Assembly: GCA_028752905.1 (NCBI GenBank) | Contig: JAQNBH010000009.1 | Location: 32,221,442-32,285,441 of the forward strand | From: Cladorhizidae sp. MBARI D1340-BT2 | Lineage: Eukaryota > Porifera > Demospongiae > Poecilosclerida > Cladorhizidae | Reading direction: 5' to 3' | Length of the DNA: 64,000 nucleotides | Shown here: positions 15,001 through 30,000 of the stretch, in pieces | Numbering within the stretch: the first letter of the stretch is position 1 | Layout: the number at the start of each line of letters is the position of its first letter | The notes under the pieces: model-generated | What the model was told of the DNA's origin: nothing | The model's database searches: none | Seen by the model: only the letters and a program-made list of their open reading frames with translations | Made by a program: the position numbers and the translations under genes

Positions 15001-18000
15001 AGCACTCTAGGACTAGACTAGGAGCACTCTAGGACTAGACTAGGAGCACTCTAGGACTAGACTAGGAGCACTCTAGGACTAGACTAGGAGCACTCTAGGA
15101 CTAGACTAGGAGCACTCTAGGACTAGACTAGGAGCACTCTAGGACTAGACTAGGAGCACTCTAGGACTAGACTAGGAGCACTCTAGGACTAGACTAGGAG
15201 CACTCTAGGACTAGACTAGGAGCACTCTAGGACTAGACTAGGAGCACTCTAGGACTAGACTAGGAGCACTCTAGGACTAGACTAGGAGCACTCTAGGACT
15301 AGACTAGGAGCACTCTAGGACTAGACTAGGAGCACTCTAGGACTAGACTAGGAGCACTCTAGGACTAGACTAGGAGCACTCTAGGACTAGACTAGGAGCA
15401 CTCTAGGACTAGACTAGGAGCACTCTAGGACTAGACTAGGAGCACTCTAGGACTAGACTAGGAGCACTCTAGGACTAGACTAGGAGCACTCTAGGACTAG
15501 ACTAGGAGCACTCTAGGACTAGACTAGGAGCACTCTAGGACTAGACTAGGAGCACTCTAGGACTAGACTAGGAGCACTCTAGGACTAGACTAGGAGCACT
15601 CTAGGACTAGACTAGGAGCACTCTAGGACTAGACTAGGAGCACTCTAGGACTAGACTAGGAGCACTCTAGGACTAGACTAGGAGCACTCTAGGACTAGAC
15701 TAGGAGCACTCTAGGACTAGACTAGGAGCACTCTAGGACTAGACTAGGAGCACTCTAGGACTAGACTAGGAGCACTCTAGGACTAGACTAGGAGCACTCT
15801 AGGACTAGACTAGGAGCACTCTAGGACTAGACTAGGAGCACTCTAGGACTAGACTAGGAGCACTCTAGGACTAGACTAGGAGCACTCTAGGACTAGACTA
15901 GGAGCACTCTAGGACTAGACTAGGAGCACTCTAGGACTAGACTAGGAGCACTCTAGGACTAGACTAGGAGCACTCTAGGACTAGACTAGGAGCACTCTAG
16001 GACTAGACTAGGAGCACTCTAGGACTAGACTAGGAGCACTCTAGGACTAGACTAGGAGCACTCTAGGACTAGACTAGGAGCACTCTAGGACTAGACTAGG
16101 AGCACTCTAGGACTAGACTAGGAGCACTCTAGGACTAGACTAGGAGCACTCTAGGACTAGACTAGGAGCACTCTAGGACTAGACTAGGAGCACTCTAGGA
16201 CTAGACTAGGAGCACTCTAGGACTAGACTAGGAGCACTCTAGGACTAGACTAGGAGCACTCTAGGACTAGACTAGGAGCACTCTAGGACTAGACTAGGAG
16301 CACTCTAGGACTAGACTAGGAGCACTCTAGGACTAGACTAGGAGCACTCTAGGACTAGACTAGGAGCACTCTAGGACTAGACTAGGAGCACTCTAGGACT
16401 AGACTAGGAGCACTCTAGGACTAGACTAGGAGCACTCTAGGACTAGACTAGGAGCACTCTAGGACTAGACTAGGAGCACTCTAGGACTAGACTAGGAGCA
16501 CTCTAGGACTAGACTAGGAGCACTCTAGGACTAGACTAGGAGCACTCTAGGACTAGACTAGGAGCACTCTAGGACTAGACTAGGAGCACTCTAGGACTAG
16601 ACTAGGAGCACTCTAGGACTAGACTAGGAGCACTCTAGGACTAGACTAGGAGCACTCTAGGACTAGACTAGGAGCACTCTAGGACTAGACTAGGAGCACT
16701 CTAGGACTAGACTAGGAGCACTCTAGGACTAGACTAGGAGCACTCTAGGACTAGACTAGGAGCACTCTAGGACTAGACTAGGAGCACTCTAGGACTAGAC
16801 TAGGAGCACTCTAGGACTAGACTAGGAGCACTCTAGGACTAGACTAGGAGCACTCTAGGACTAGACTAGGAGCACTCTAGGACTAGACTAGGAGCACTCT
16901 AGGACTAGACTAGGAGCACTCTAGGACTAGACTAGGAGCACTCTAGGACTAGACTAGGAGCACTCTAGGACTAGACTAGGAGCACTCTAGGACTAGACTA
17001 GGAGCACTCTAGGACTAGACTAGGAGCACTCTAGGACTAGACTAGGAGCACTCTAGGACTAGACTAGGAGCACTCTAGGACTAGACTAGGAGCACTCTAG
17101 GACTAGACTAGGAGCACTCTAGGACTAGACTAGGAGCACTCTAGGACTAGACTAGGAGCACTCTAGGACTAGACTAGGAGCACTCTAGGACTAGACTAGG
17201 AGCACTCTAGGACTAGACTAGGAGCACTCTAGGACTAGACTAGGAGCACTCTAGGACTAGACTAGGAGCACTCTAGGACTAGACTAGGAGCACTCTAGGA
17301 CTAGACTAGGAGCACTCTAGGACTAGACTAGGAGCACTCTAGGACTAGACTAGGAGCACTCTAGGACTAGACTAGGAGCACTCTAGGACTAGACTAGGAG
17401 CACTCTAGGACTAGACTAGGAGCACTCTAGGACTAGACTAGGAGCACTCTAGGACTAGACTAGGAGCACTCTAGGACTAGACTAGGAGCACTCTAGGACT
17501 AGACTAGGAGCACTCTAGGACTAGACTAGGAGCACTCTAGGACTAGACTAGGAGCACTCTAGGACTAGACTAGGAGCACTCTAGGACTAGACTAGGAGCA
17601 CTCTAGGACTAGACTAGGAGCACTCTAGGACTAGACTAGGAGCACTCTAGGACTAGACTAGGAGCACTCTAGGACTAGACTAGGAGCACTCTAGGACTAG
17701 ACTAGGAGCACTCTAGGACTAGACTAGGAGCACTCTAGGACTAGACTAGGAGCACTCTAGGACTAGACTAGGAGCACTCTAGGACTAGACTAGGAGCACT
17801 CTAGGACTAGACTAGGAGCACTCTAGGACTAGACTAGGAGCACTCTAGGACTAGACTAGGAGCACTCTAGGACTAGACTAGGAGCACTCTAGGACTAGAC
17901 TAGGAGCACTCTAGGACTAGACTAGGAGCACTCTAGGACTAGACTAGGAGCACTCTAGGACTAGACTAGGAGCACTCTAGGACTAGACTAGGAGCACTCT

Positions 18001-21000
18001 AGGACTAGACTAGGAGCACTCTAGGACTAGACTAGGAGCACTCTAGGACTAGACTAGGAGCACTCTAGGACTAGACTAGGAGCACTCTAGGACTAGACTA
18101 GGAGCACTCTAGGACTAGACTAGGAGCACTCTAGGACTAGACTAGGAGCACTCTAGGACTAGACTAGGAGCACTCTAGGACTAGACTAGGAGCACTCTAG
18201 GACTAGACTAGGAGCACTCTAGGACTAGACTAGGAGCACTCTAGGACTAGACTAGGAGCACTCTAGGACTAGACTAGGAGCACTCTAGGACTAGACTAGG
18301 AGCACTCTAGGACTAGACTAGGAGCACTCTAGGACTAGACTAGGAGCACTCTAGGACTAGACTAGGAGCACTCTAGGACTAGACTAGGAGCACTCTAGGA
18401 CTAGACTAGGAGCACTCTAGGACTAGACTAGGAGCACTCTAGGACTAGACTAGGAGCACTCTAGGACTAGACTAGGAGCACTCTAGGACTAGACTAGGAG
18501 CACTCTAGGACTAGACTAGGAGCACTCTAGGACTAGACTAGGAGCACTCTAGGACTAGACTAGGAGCACTCTAGGACTAGACTAGGAGCACTCTAGGACT
18601 AGACTAGGAGCACTCTAGGACTAGACTAGGAGCACTCTAGGACTAGACTAGGAGCACTCTAGGACTAGACTAGGAGCACTCTAGGACTAGACTAGGAGCA
18701 CTCTAGGACTAGACTAGGAGCACTCTAGGACTAGACTAGGAGCACTCTAGGACTAGACTAGGAGCACTCTAGGACTAGACTAGGAGCACTCTAGGACTAG
18801 ACTAGGAGCACTCTAGGACTAGACTAGGAGCACTCTAGGACTAGACTAGGAGCACTCTAGGACTAGACTAGGAGCACTCTAGGACTAGACTAGGAGCACT
18901 CTAGGACTAGACTAGGAGCACTCTAGGACTAGACTAGGAGCACTCTAGGACTAGACTAGGAGCACTCTAGGACTAGACTAGGAGCACTCTAGGACTAGAC
19001 TAGGAGCACTCTAGGACTAGACTAGGAGCACTCTAGGACTAGACTAGGAGCACTCTAGGACTAGACTAGGAGCACTCTAGGACTAGACTAGGAGCACTCT
19101 AGGACTAGACTAGGAGCACTCTAGGACTAGACTAGGAGCACTCTAGGACTAGACTAGGAGCACTCTAGGACTAGACTAGGAGCACTCTAGGACTAGACTA
19201 GGAGCACTCTAGGACTAGACTAGGAGCACTCTAGGACTAGACTAGGAGCACTCTAGGACTAGACTAGGAGCACTCTAGGACTAGACTAGGAGCACTCTAG
19301 GACTAGACTAGGAGCACTCTAGGACTAGACTAGGAGCACTCTAGGACTAGACTAGGAGCACTCTAGGACTAGACTAGGAGCACTCTAGGACTAGACTAGG
19401 AGCACTCTAGGACTAGACTAGGAGCACTCTAGGACTAGACTAGGAGCACTCTAGGACTAGACTAGGAGCACTCTAGGACTAGACTAGGAGCACTCTAGGA
19501 CTAGACTAGGAGCACTCTAGGACTAGACTAGGAGCACTCTAGGACTAGACTAGGAGCACTCTAGGACTAGACTAGGAGCACTCTAGGACTAGACTAGGAG
19601 CACTCTAGGACTAGACTAGGAGCACTCTAGGACTAGACTAGGAGCACTCTAGGACTAGACTAGGAGCACTCTAGGACTAGACTAGGAGCACTCTAGGACT
19701 AGACTAGGAGCACTCTAGGACTAGACTAGGAGCACTCTAGGACTAGACTAGGAGCACTCTAGGACTAGACTAGGAGCACTCTAGGACTAGACTAGGAGCA
19801 CTCTAGGACTAGACTAGGAGCACTCTAGGACTAGACTAGGAGCACTCTAGGACTAGACTAGGAGCACTCTAGGACTAGACTAGGAGCACTCTAGGACTAG
19901 ACTAGGAGCACTCTAGGACTAGACTAGGAGCACTCTAGGACTAGACTAGGAGCACTCTAGGACTAGACTAGGAGCACTCTAGGACTAGACTAGGAGCACT
20001 CTAGGACTAGACTAGGAGCACTCTAGGACTAGACTAGGAGCACTCTAGGACTAGACTAGGAGCACTCTAGGACTAGACTAGGAGCACTCTAGGACTAGAC
20101 TAGGAGCACTCTAGGACTAGACTAGGAGCACTCTAGGACTAGACTAGGAGCACTCTAGGACTAGACTAGGAGCACTCTAGGACTAGACTAGGAGCACTCT
20201 AGGACTAGACTAGGAGCACTCTAGGACTAGACTAGGAGCACTCTAGGACTAGACTAGGAGCACTCTAGGACTAGACTAGGAGCACTCTAGGACTAGACTA
20301 GGAGCACTCTAGGACTAGACTAGGAGCACTCTAGGACTAGACTAGGAGCACTCTAGGACTAGACTAGGAGCACTCTAGGACTAGACTAGGAGCACTCTAG
20401 GACTAGACTAGGAGCACTCTAGGACTAGACTAGGAGCACTCTAGGACTAGACTAGGAGCACTCTAGGACTAGACTAGGAGCACTCTAGGACTAGACTAGG
20501 AGCACTCTAGGACTAGACTAGGAGCACTCTAGGACTAGACTAGGAGCACTCTAGGACTAGACTAGGAGCACTCTAGGACTAGACTAGGAGCACTCTAGGA
20601 CTAGACTAGGAGCACTCTAGGACTAGACTAGGAGCACTCTAGGACTAGACTAGGAGCACTCTAGGACTAGACTAGGAGCACTCTAGGACTAGACTAGGAG
20701 CACTCTAGGACTAGACTAGGAGCACTCTAGGACTAGACTAGGAGCACTCTAGGACTAGACTAGGAGCACTCTAGGACTAGACTAGGAGCACTCTAGGACT
20801 AGACTAGGAGCACTCTAGGACTAGACTAGGAGCACTCTAGGACTAGACTAGGAGCACTCTAGGACTAGACTAGGAGCACTCTAGGACTAGACTAGGAGCA
20901 CTCTAGGACTAGACTAGGAGCACTCTAGGACTAGACTAGGAGCACTCTAGGACTAGACTAGGAGCACTCTAGGACTAGACTAGGAGCACTCTAGGACTAG

Positions 21001-24000
21001 ACTAGGAGCACTCTAGGACTAGACTAGGAGCACTCTAGGACTAGACTAGGAGCACTCTAGGACTAGACTAGGAGCACTCTAGGACTAGACTAGGAGCACT
21101 CTAGGACTAGACTAGGAGCACTCTAGGACTAGACTAGGAGCACTCTAGGACTAGACTAGGAGCACTCTAGGACTAGACTAGGAGCACTCTAGGACTAGAC
21201 TAGGAGCACTCTAGGACTAGACTAGGAGCACTCTAGGACTAGACTAGGAGCACTCTAGGACTAGACTAGGAGCACTCTAGGACTAGACTAGGAGCACTCT
21301 AGGACTAGACTAGGAGCACTCTAGGACTAGACTAGGAGCACTCTAGGACTAGACTAGGAGCACTCTAGGACTAGACTAGGAGCACTCTAGGACTAGACTA
21401 GGAGCACTCTAGGACTAGACTAGGAGCACTCTAGGACTAGACTAGGAGCACTCTAGGACTAGACTAGGAGCACTCTAGGACTAGACTAGGAGCACTCTAG
21501 GACTAGACTAGGAGCACTCTAGGACTAGACTAGGAGCACTCTAGGACTAGACTAGGAGCACTCTAGGACTAGACTAGGAGCACTCTAGGACTAGACTAGG
21601 AGCACTCTAGGACTAGACTAGGAGCACTCTAGGACTAGACTAGGAGCACTCTAGGACTAGACTAGGAGCACTCTAGGACTAGACTAGGAGCACTCTAGGA
21701 CTAGACTAGGAGCACTCTAGGACTAGACTAGGAGCACTCTAGGACTAGACTAGGAGCACTCTAGGACTAGACTAGGAGCACTCTAGGACTAGACTAGGAG
21801 CACTCTAGGACTAGACTAGGAGCACTCTAGGACTAGACTAGGAGCACTCTAGGACTAGACTAGGAGCACTCTAGGACTAGACTAGGAGCACTCTAGGACT
21901 AGACTAGGAGCACTCTAGGACTAGACTAGGAGCACTCTAGGACTAGACTAGGAGCACTCTAGGACTAGACTAGGAGCACTCTAGGACTAGACTAGGAGCA
22001 CTCTAGGACTAGACTAGGAGCACTCTAGGACTAGACTAGGAGCACTCTAGGACTAGACTAGGAGCACTCTAGGACTAGACTAGGAGCACTCTAGGACTAG
22101 ACTAGGAGCACTCTAGGACTAGACTAGGAGCACTCTAGGACTAGACTAGGAGCACTCTAGGACTAGACTAGGAGCACTCTAGGACTAGACTAGGAGCACT
22201 CTAGGACTAGACTAGGAGCACTCTAGGACTAGACTAGGAGCACTCTAGGACTAGACTAGGAGCACTCTAGGACTAGACTAGGAGCACTCTAGGACTAGAC
22301 TAGGAGCACTCTAGGACTAGACTAGGAGCACTCTAGGACTAGACTAGGAGCACTCTAGGACTAGACTAGGAGCACTCTAGGACTAGACTAGGAGCACTCT
22401 AGGACTAGACTAGGAGCACTCTAGGACTAGACTAGGAGCACTCTAGGACTAGACTAGGAGCACTCTAGGACTAGACTAGGAGCACTCTAGGACTAGACTA
22501 GGAGCACTCTAGGACTAGACTAGGAGCACTCTAGGACTAGACTAGGAGCACTCTAGGACTAGACTAGGAGCACTCTAGGACTAGACTAGGAGCACTCTAG
22601 GACTAGACTAGGAGCACTCTAGGACTAGACTAGGAGCACTCTAGGACTAGACTAGGAGCACTCTAGGACTAGACTAGGAGCACTCTAGGACTAGACTAGG
22701 AGCACTCTAGGACTAGACTAGGAGCACTCTAGGACTAGACTAGGAGCACTCTAGGACTAGACTAGGAGCACTCTAGGACTAGACTAGGAGCACTCTAGGA
22801 CTAGACTAGGAGCACTCTAGGACTAGACTAGGAGCACTCTAGGACTAGACTAGGAGCACTCTAGGACTAGACTAGGAGCACTCTAGGACTAGACTAGGAG
22901 CACTCTAGGACTAGACTAGGAGCACTCTAGGACTAGACTAGGAGCACTCTAGGACTAGACTAGGAGCACTCTAGGACTAGACTAGGAGCACTCTAGGACT
23001 AGACTAGGAGCACTCTAGGACTAGACTAGGAGCACTCTAGGACTAGACTAGGAGCACTCTAGGACTAGACTAGGAGCACTCTAGGACTAGACTAGGAGCA
23101 CTCTAGGACTAGACTAGGAGCACTCTAGGACTAGACTAGGAGCACTCTAGGACTAGACTAGGAGCACTCTAGGACTAGACTAGGAGCACTCTAGGACTAG
23201 ACTAGGAGCACTCTAGGACTAGACTAGGAGCACTCTAGGACTAGACTAGGAGCACTCTAGGACTAGACTAGGAGCACTCTAGGACTAGACTAGGAGCACT
23301 CTAGGACTAGACTAGGAGCACTCTAGGACTAGACTAGGAGCACTCTAGGACTAGACTAGGAGCACTCTAGGACTAGACTAGGAGCACTCTAGGACTAGAC
23401 TAGGAGCACTCTAGGACTAGACTAGGAGCACTCTAGGACTAGACTAGGAGCACTCTAGGACTAGACTAGGAGCACTCTAGGACTAGACTAGGAGCACTCT
23501 AGGACTAGACTAGGAGCACTCTAGGACTAGACTAGGAGCACTCTAGGACTAGACTAGGAGCACTCTAGGACTAGACTAGGAGCACTCTAGGACTAGACTA
23601 GGAGCACTCTAGGACTAGACTAGGAGCACTCTAGGACTAGACTAGGAGCACTCTAGGACTAGACTAGGAGCACTCTAGGACTAGACTAGGAGCACTCTAG
23701 GACTAGACTAGGAGCACTCTAGGACTAGACTAGGAGCACTCTAGGACTAGACTAGGAGCACTCTAGGACTAGACTAGGAGCACTCTAGGACTAGACTAGG
23801 AGCACTCTAGGACTAGACTAGGAGCACTCTAGGACTAGACTAGGAGCACTCTAGGACTAGACTAGGAGCACTCTAGGACTAGACTAGGAGCACTCTAGGA
23901 CTAGACTAGGAGCACTCTAGGACTAGACTAGGAGCACTCTAGGACTAGACTAGGAGCACTCTAGGACTAGACTAGGAGCACTCTAGGACTAGACTAGGAG

Positions 24001-27000
24001 CACTCTAGGACTAGACTAGGAGCACTCTAGGACTAGACTAGGAGCACTCTAGGACTAGACTAGGAGCACTCTAGGACTAGACTAGGAGCACTCTAGGACT
24101 AGACTAGGAGCACTCTAGGACTAGACTAGGAGCACTCTAGGACTAGACTAGGAGCACTCTAGGACTAGACTAGGAGCACTCTAGGACTAGACTAGGAGCA
24201 CTCTAGGACTAGACTAGGAGCACTCTAGGACTAGACTAGGAGCACTCTAGGACTAGACTAGGAGCACTCTAGGACTAGACTAGGAGCACTCTAGGACTAG
24301 ACTAGGAGCACTCTAGGACTAGACTAGGAGCACTCTAGGACTAGACTAGGAGCACTCTAGGACTAGACTAGGAGCACTCTAGGACTAGACTAGGAGCACT
24401 CTAGGACTAGACTAGGAGCACTCTAGGACTAGACTAGGAGCACTCTAGGACTAGACTAGGAGCACTCTAGGACTAGACTAGGAGCACTCTAGGACTAGAC
24501 TAGGAGCACTCTAGGACTAGACTAGGAGCACTCTAGGACTAGACTAGGAGCACTCTAGGACTAGACTAGGAGCACTCTAGGACTAGACTAGGAGCACTCT
24601 AGGACTAGACTAGGAGCACTCTAGGACTAGACTAGGAGCACTCTAGGACTAGACTAGGAGCACTCTAGGACTAGACTAGGAGCACTCTAGGACTAGACTA
24701 GGAGCACTCTAGGACTAGACTAGGAGCACTCTAGGACTAGACTAGGAGCACTCTAGGACTAGACTAGGAGCACTCTAGGACTAGACTAGGAGCACTCTAG
24801 GACTAGACTAGGAGCACTCTAGGACTAGACTAGGAGCACTCTAGGACTAGACTAGGAGCACTCTAGGACTAGACTAGGAGCACTCTAGGACTAGACTAGG
24901 AGCACTCTAGGACTAGACTAGGAGCACTCTAGGACTAGACTAGGAGCACTCTAGGACTAGACTAGGAGCACTCTAGGACTAGACTAGGAGCACTCTAGGA
25001 CTAGACTAGGAGCACTCTAGGACTAGACTAGGAGCACTCTAGGACTAGACTAGGAGCACTCTAGGACTAGACTAGGAGCACTCTAGGACTAGACTAGGAG
25101 CACTCTAGGACTAGACTAGGAGCACTCTAGGACTAGACTAGGAGCACTCTAGGACTAGACTAGGAGCACTCTAGGACTAGACTAGGAGCACTCTAGGACT
25201 AGACTAGGAGCACTCTAGGACTAGACTAGGAGCACTCTAGGACTAGACTAGGAGCACTCTAGGACTAGACTAGGAGCACTCTAGGACTAGACTAGGAGCA
25301 CTCTAGGACTAGACTAGGAGCACTCTAGGACTAGACTAGGAGCACTCTAGGACTAGACTAGGAGCACTCTAGGACTAGACTAGGAGCACTCTAGGACTAG
25401 ACTAGGAGCACTCTAGGACTAGACTAGGAGCACTCTAGGACTAGACTAGGAGCACTCTAGGACTAGACTAGGAGCACTCTAGGACTAGACTAGGAGCACT
25501 CTAGGACTAGACTAGGAGCACTCTAGGACTAGACTAGGAGCACTCTAGGACTAGACTAGGAGCACTCTAGGACTAGACTAGGAGCACTCTAGGACTAGAC
25601 TAGGAGCACTCTAGGACTAGACTAGGAGCACTCTAGGACTAGACTAGGAGCACTCTAGGACTAGACTAGGAGCACTCTAGGACTAGACTAGGAGCACTCT
25701 AGGACTAGACTAGGAGCACTCTAGGACTAGACTAGGAGCACTCTAGGACTAGACTAGGAGCACTCTAGGACTAGACTAGGAGCACTCTAGGACTAGACTA
25801 GGAGCACTCTAGGACTAGACTAGGAGCACTCTAGGACTAGACTAGGAGCACTCTAGGACTAGACTAGGAGCACTCTAGGACTAGACTAGGAGCACTCTAG
25901 GACTAGACTAGGAGCACTCTAGGACTAGACTAGGAGCACTCTAGGACTAGACTAGGAGCACTCTAGGACTAGACTAGGAGCACTCTAGGACTAGACTAGG
26001 AGCACTCTAGGACTAGACTAGGAGCACTCTAGGACTAGACTAGGAGCACTCTAGGACTAGACTAGGAGCACTCTAGGACTAGACTAGGAGCACTCTAGGA
26101 CTAGGAGCACTCTAGGACTAGACTAGGAGCACTCTAGGACTAGACTAGGAGCACTCTAGGACTAGACTAGGAGCACTCTAGGACTAGACTAGGAGCACTC
26201 TAGGACTAGACTAGGAGCACTCTAGGACTAGACTAGGAGCACTCTAGGACTAGACTAGGAGCACTCTAGGACTAGACTAGGAGCACTCTAGGACTAGACT
26301 AGGAGCACTCTAGGACTAGACTAGGAGCACTCTAGGACTAGACTAGGAGCACTCTAGGACTAGACTAGGAGCACTCTAGGACTAGACTAGGAGCACTCTA
26401 GGACTAGACTAGGAGCACTCTAGGACTAGACTAGGAGCACTCTAGGACTAGACTAGGAGCACTCTAGGACTAGACTAGGAGCACTCTAGGACTAGACTAG
26501 GAGCACTCTAGGACTAGACTAGGAGCACTCTAGGACTAGACTAGGAGCACTCTAGGACTAGACTAGGAGCACTCTAGGACTAGACTAGGAGCACTCTAGG
26601 ACTAGACTAGGAGCACTCTAGGACTAGACTAGGAGCACTCTAGGACTAGACTAGGAGCACTCTAGGACTAGACTAGGAGCACTCTAGGACTAGACTAGGA
26701 GCACTCTAGGACTAGACTAGGAGCACTCTAGGACTAGACTAGGAGCACTCTAGGACTAGACTAGGAGCACTCTAGGACTAGACTAGGAGCACTCTAGGAC
26801 TAGACTAGGAGCACTCTAGGACTAGACTAGGAGCACTCTAGGACTAGACTAGGAGCACTCTAGGACTAGACTAGGAGCACTCTAGGACTAGACTAGGAGC
26901 ACTCTAGGACTAGACTAGGAGCACTCTAGGACTAGACTAGGAGCACTCTAGGACTAGACTAGGAGCACTCTAGGACTAGACTAGGAGCACTCTAGGACTA

Positions 27001-30000
27001 GACTAGGAGCACTCTAGGACTAGACTAGGAGCACTCTAGGACTAGACTAGGAGCACTCTAGGACTAGACTAGGAGCACTCTAGGACTAGACTAGGAGCAC
27101 TCTAGGACTAGACTAGGAGCACTCTAGGACTAGACTAGGAGCACTCTAGGACTAGACTAGGAGCACTCTAGGACTAGACTAGGAGCACTCTAGGACTAGA
27201 CTAGGAGCACTCTAGGACTAGACTAGGAGCACTCTAGGACTAGACTAGGAGCACTCTAGGACTAGACTAGGAGCACTCTAGGACTAGACTAGGAGCACTC
27301 TAGGACTAGACTAGGAGCACTCTAGGACTAGACTAGGAGCACTCTAGGACTAGACTAGGAGCACTCTAGGACTAGACTAGGAGCACTCTAGGACTAGACT
27401 AGGAGCACTCTAGGACTAGACTAGGAGCACTCTAGGACTAGACTAGGAGCACTCTAGGACTAGACTAGGAGCACTCTAGGACTAGACTAGGAGCACTCTA
27501 GGACTAGACTAGGAGCACTCTAGGACTAGACTAGGAGCACTCTAGGACTAGACTAGGAGCACTCTAGGACTAGACTAGGAGCACTCTAGGACTAGACTAG
27601 GAGCACTCTAGGACTAGACTAGGAGCACTCTAGGACTAGACTAGGAGCACTCTAGGACTAGACTAGGAGCACTCTAGGACTAGACTAGGAGCACTCTAGG
27701 ACTAGACTAGGAGCACTCTAGGACTAGACTAGGAGCACTCTAGGACTAGACTAGGAGCACTCTAGGACTAGACTAGGAGCACTCTAGGACTAGACTAGGA
27801 GCACTCTAGGACTAGACTAGGAGCACTCTAGGACTAGACTAGGAGCACTCTAGGACTAGACTAGGAGCACTCTAGGACTAGACTAGGAGCACTCTAGGAC
27901 TAGACTAGGAGCACTCTAGGACTAGACTAGGAGCACTCTAGGACTAGACTAGGAGCACTCTAGGACTAGACTAGGAGCACTCTAGGACTAGACTAGGAGC
28001 ACTCTAGGACTAGACTAGGAGCACTCTAGGACTAGACTAGGAGCACTCTAGGACTAGACTAGGAGCACTCTAGGACTAGACTAGGAGCACTCTAGGACTA
28101 GACTAGGAGCACTCTAGGACTAGACTAGGAGCACTCTAGGACTAGACTAGGAGCACTCTAGGACTAGACTAGGAGCACTCTAGGACTAGACTAGGAGCAC
28201 TCTAGGACTAGACTAGGAGCACTCTAGGACTAGACTAGGAGCACTCTAGGACTAGACTAGGAGCACTCTAGGACTAGACTAGGAGCACTCTAGGACTAGA
28301 CTAGGAGCACTCTAGGACTAGACTAGGAGCACTCTAGGACTAGACTAGGAGCACTCTAGGACTAGACTAGGAGCACTCTAGGACTAGACTAGGAGCACTC
28401 TAGGACTAGACTAGGAGCACTCTAGGACTAGACTAGGAGCACTCTAGGACTAGACTAGGAGCACTCTAGGACTAGACTAGGAGCACTCTAGGACTAGACT
28501 AGGAGCACTCTAGGACTAGACTAGGAGCACTCTAGGACTAGACTAGGAGCACTCTAGGACTAGACTAGGAGCACTCTAGGACTAGACTAGGAGCACTCTA
28601 GGACTAGACTAGGAGCACTCTAGGACTAGACTAGGAGCACTCTAGGACTAGACTAGGAGCACTCTAGGACTAGACTAGGAGCACTCTAGGACTAGACTAG
28701 GAGCACTCTAGGACTAGACTAGGAGCACTCTAGGACTAGACTAGGAGCACTCTAGGACTAGACTAGGAGCACTCTAGGACTAGACTAGGAGCACTCTAGG
28801 ACTAGACTAGGAGCACTCTAGGACTAGACTAGGAGCACTCTAGGACTAGACTAGGAGCACTCTAGGACTAGACTAGGAGCACTCTAGGACTAGACTAGGA
28901 GCACTCTAGGACTAGACTAGGAGCACTCTAGGACTAGACTAGGAGCACTCTAGGACTAGACTAGGAGCACTCTAGGACTAGACTAGGAGCACTCTAGGAC
29001 TAGACTAGGAGCACTCTAGGACTAGACTAGGAGCACTCTAGGACTAGACTAGGAGCACTCTAGGACTAGACTAGGAGCACTCTAGGACTAGACTAGGAGC
29101 ACTCTAGGACTAGACTAGGAGCACTCTAGGACTAGACTAGGAGCACTCTAGGACTAGACTAGGAGCACTCTAGGACTAGACTAGGAGCACTCTAGGACTA
29201 GACTAGGAGCACTCTAGGACTAGACTAGGAGCACTCTAGGACTAGACTAGGAGCACTCTAGGACTAGACTAGGAGCACTCTAGGACTAGACTAGGAGCAC
29301 TCTAGGACTAGACTAGGAGCACTCTAGGACTAGACTAGGAGCACTCTAGGACTAGACTAGGAGCACTCTAGGACTAGACTAGGAGCACTCTAGGACTAGA
29401 CTAGGAGCACTCTAGGACTAGACTAGGAGCACTCTAGGACTAGACTAGGAGCACTCTAGGACTAGACTAGGAGCACTCTAGGACTAGACTAGGAGCACTC
29501 TAGGACTAGACTAGGAGCACTCTAGGACTAGACTAGGAGCACTCTAGGACTAGACTAGGAGCACTCTAGGACTAGACTAGGAGCACTCTAGGACTAGACT
29601 AGGAGCACTCTAGGACTAGACTAGGAGCACTCTAGGACTAGACTAGGAGCACTCTAGGACTAGACTAGGAGCACTCTAGGACTAGACTAGGAGCACTCTA
29701 GGACTAGACTAGGAGCACTCTAGGACTAGACTAGGAGCACTCTAGGACTAGACTAGGAGCACTCTAGGACTAGACTAGGAGCACTCTAGGACTAGACTAG
29801 GAGCACTCTAGGACTAGACTAGGAGCACTCTAGGACTAGACTAGGAGCACTCTAGGACTAGACTAGGAGCACTCTAGGACTAGACTAGGAGCACTCTAGG
29901 ACTAGACTAGGAGCACTCTAGGACTAGACTAGGAGCACTCTAGGACTAGACTAGGAGCACTCTAGGACTAGACTAGGAGCACTCTAGGACTAGACTAGGA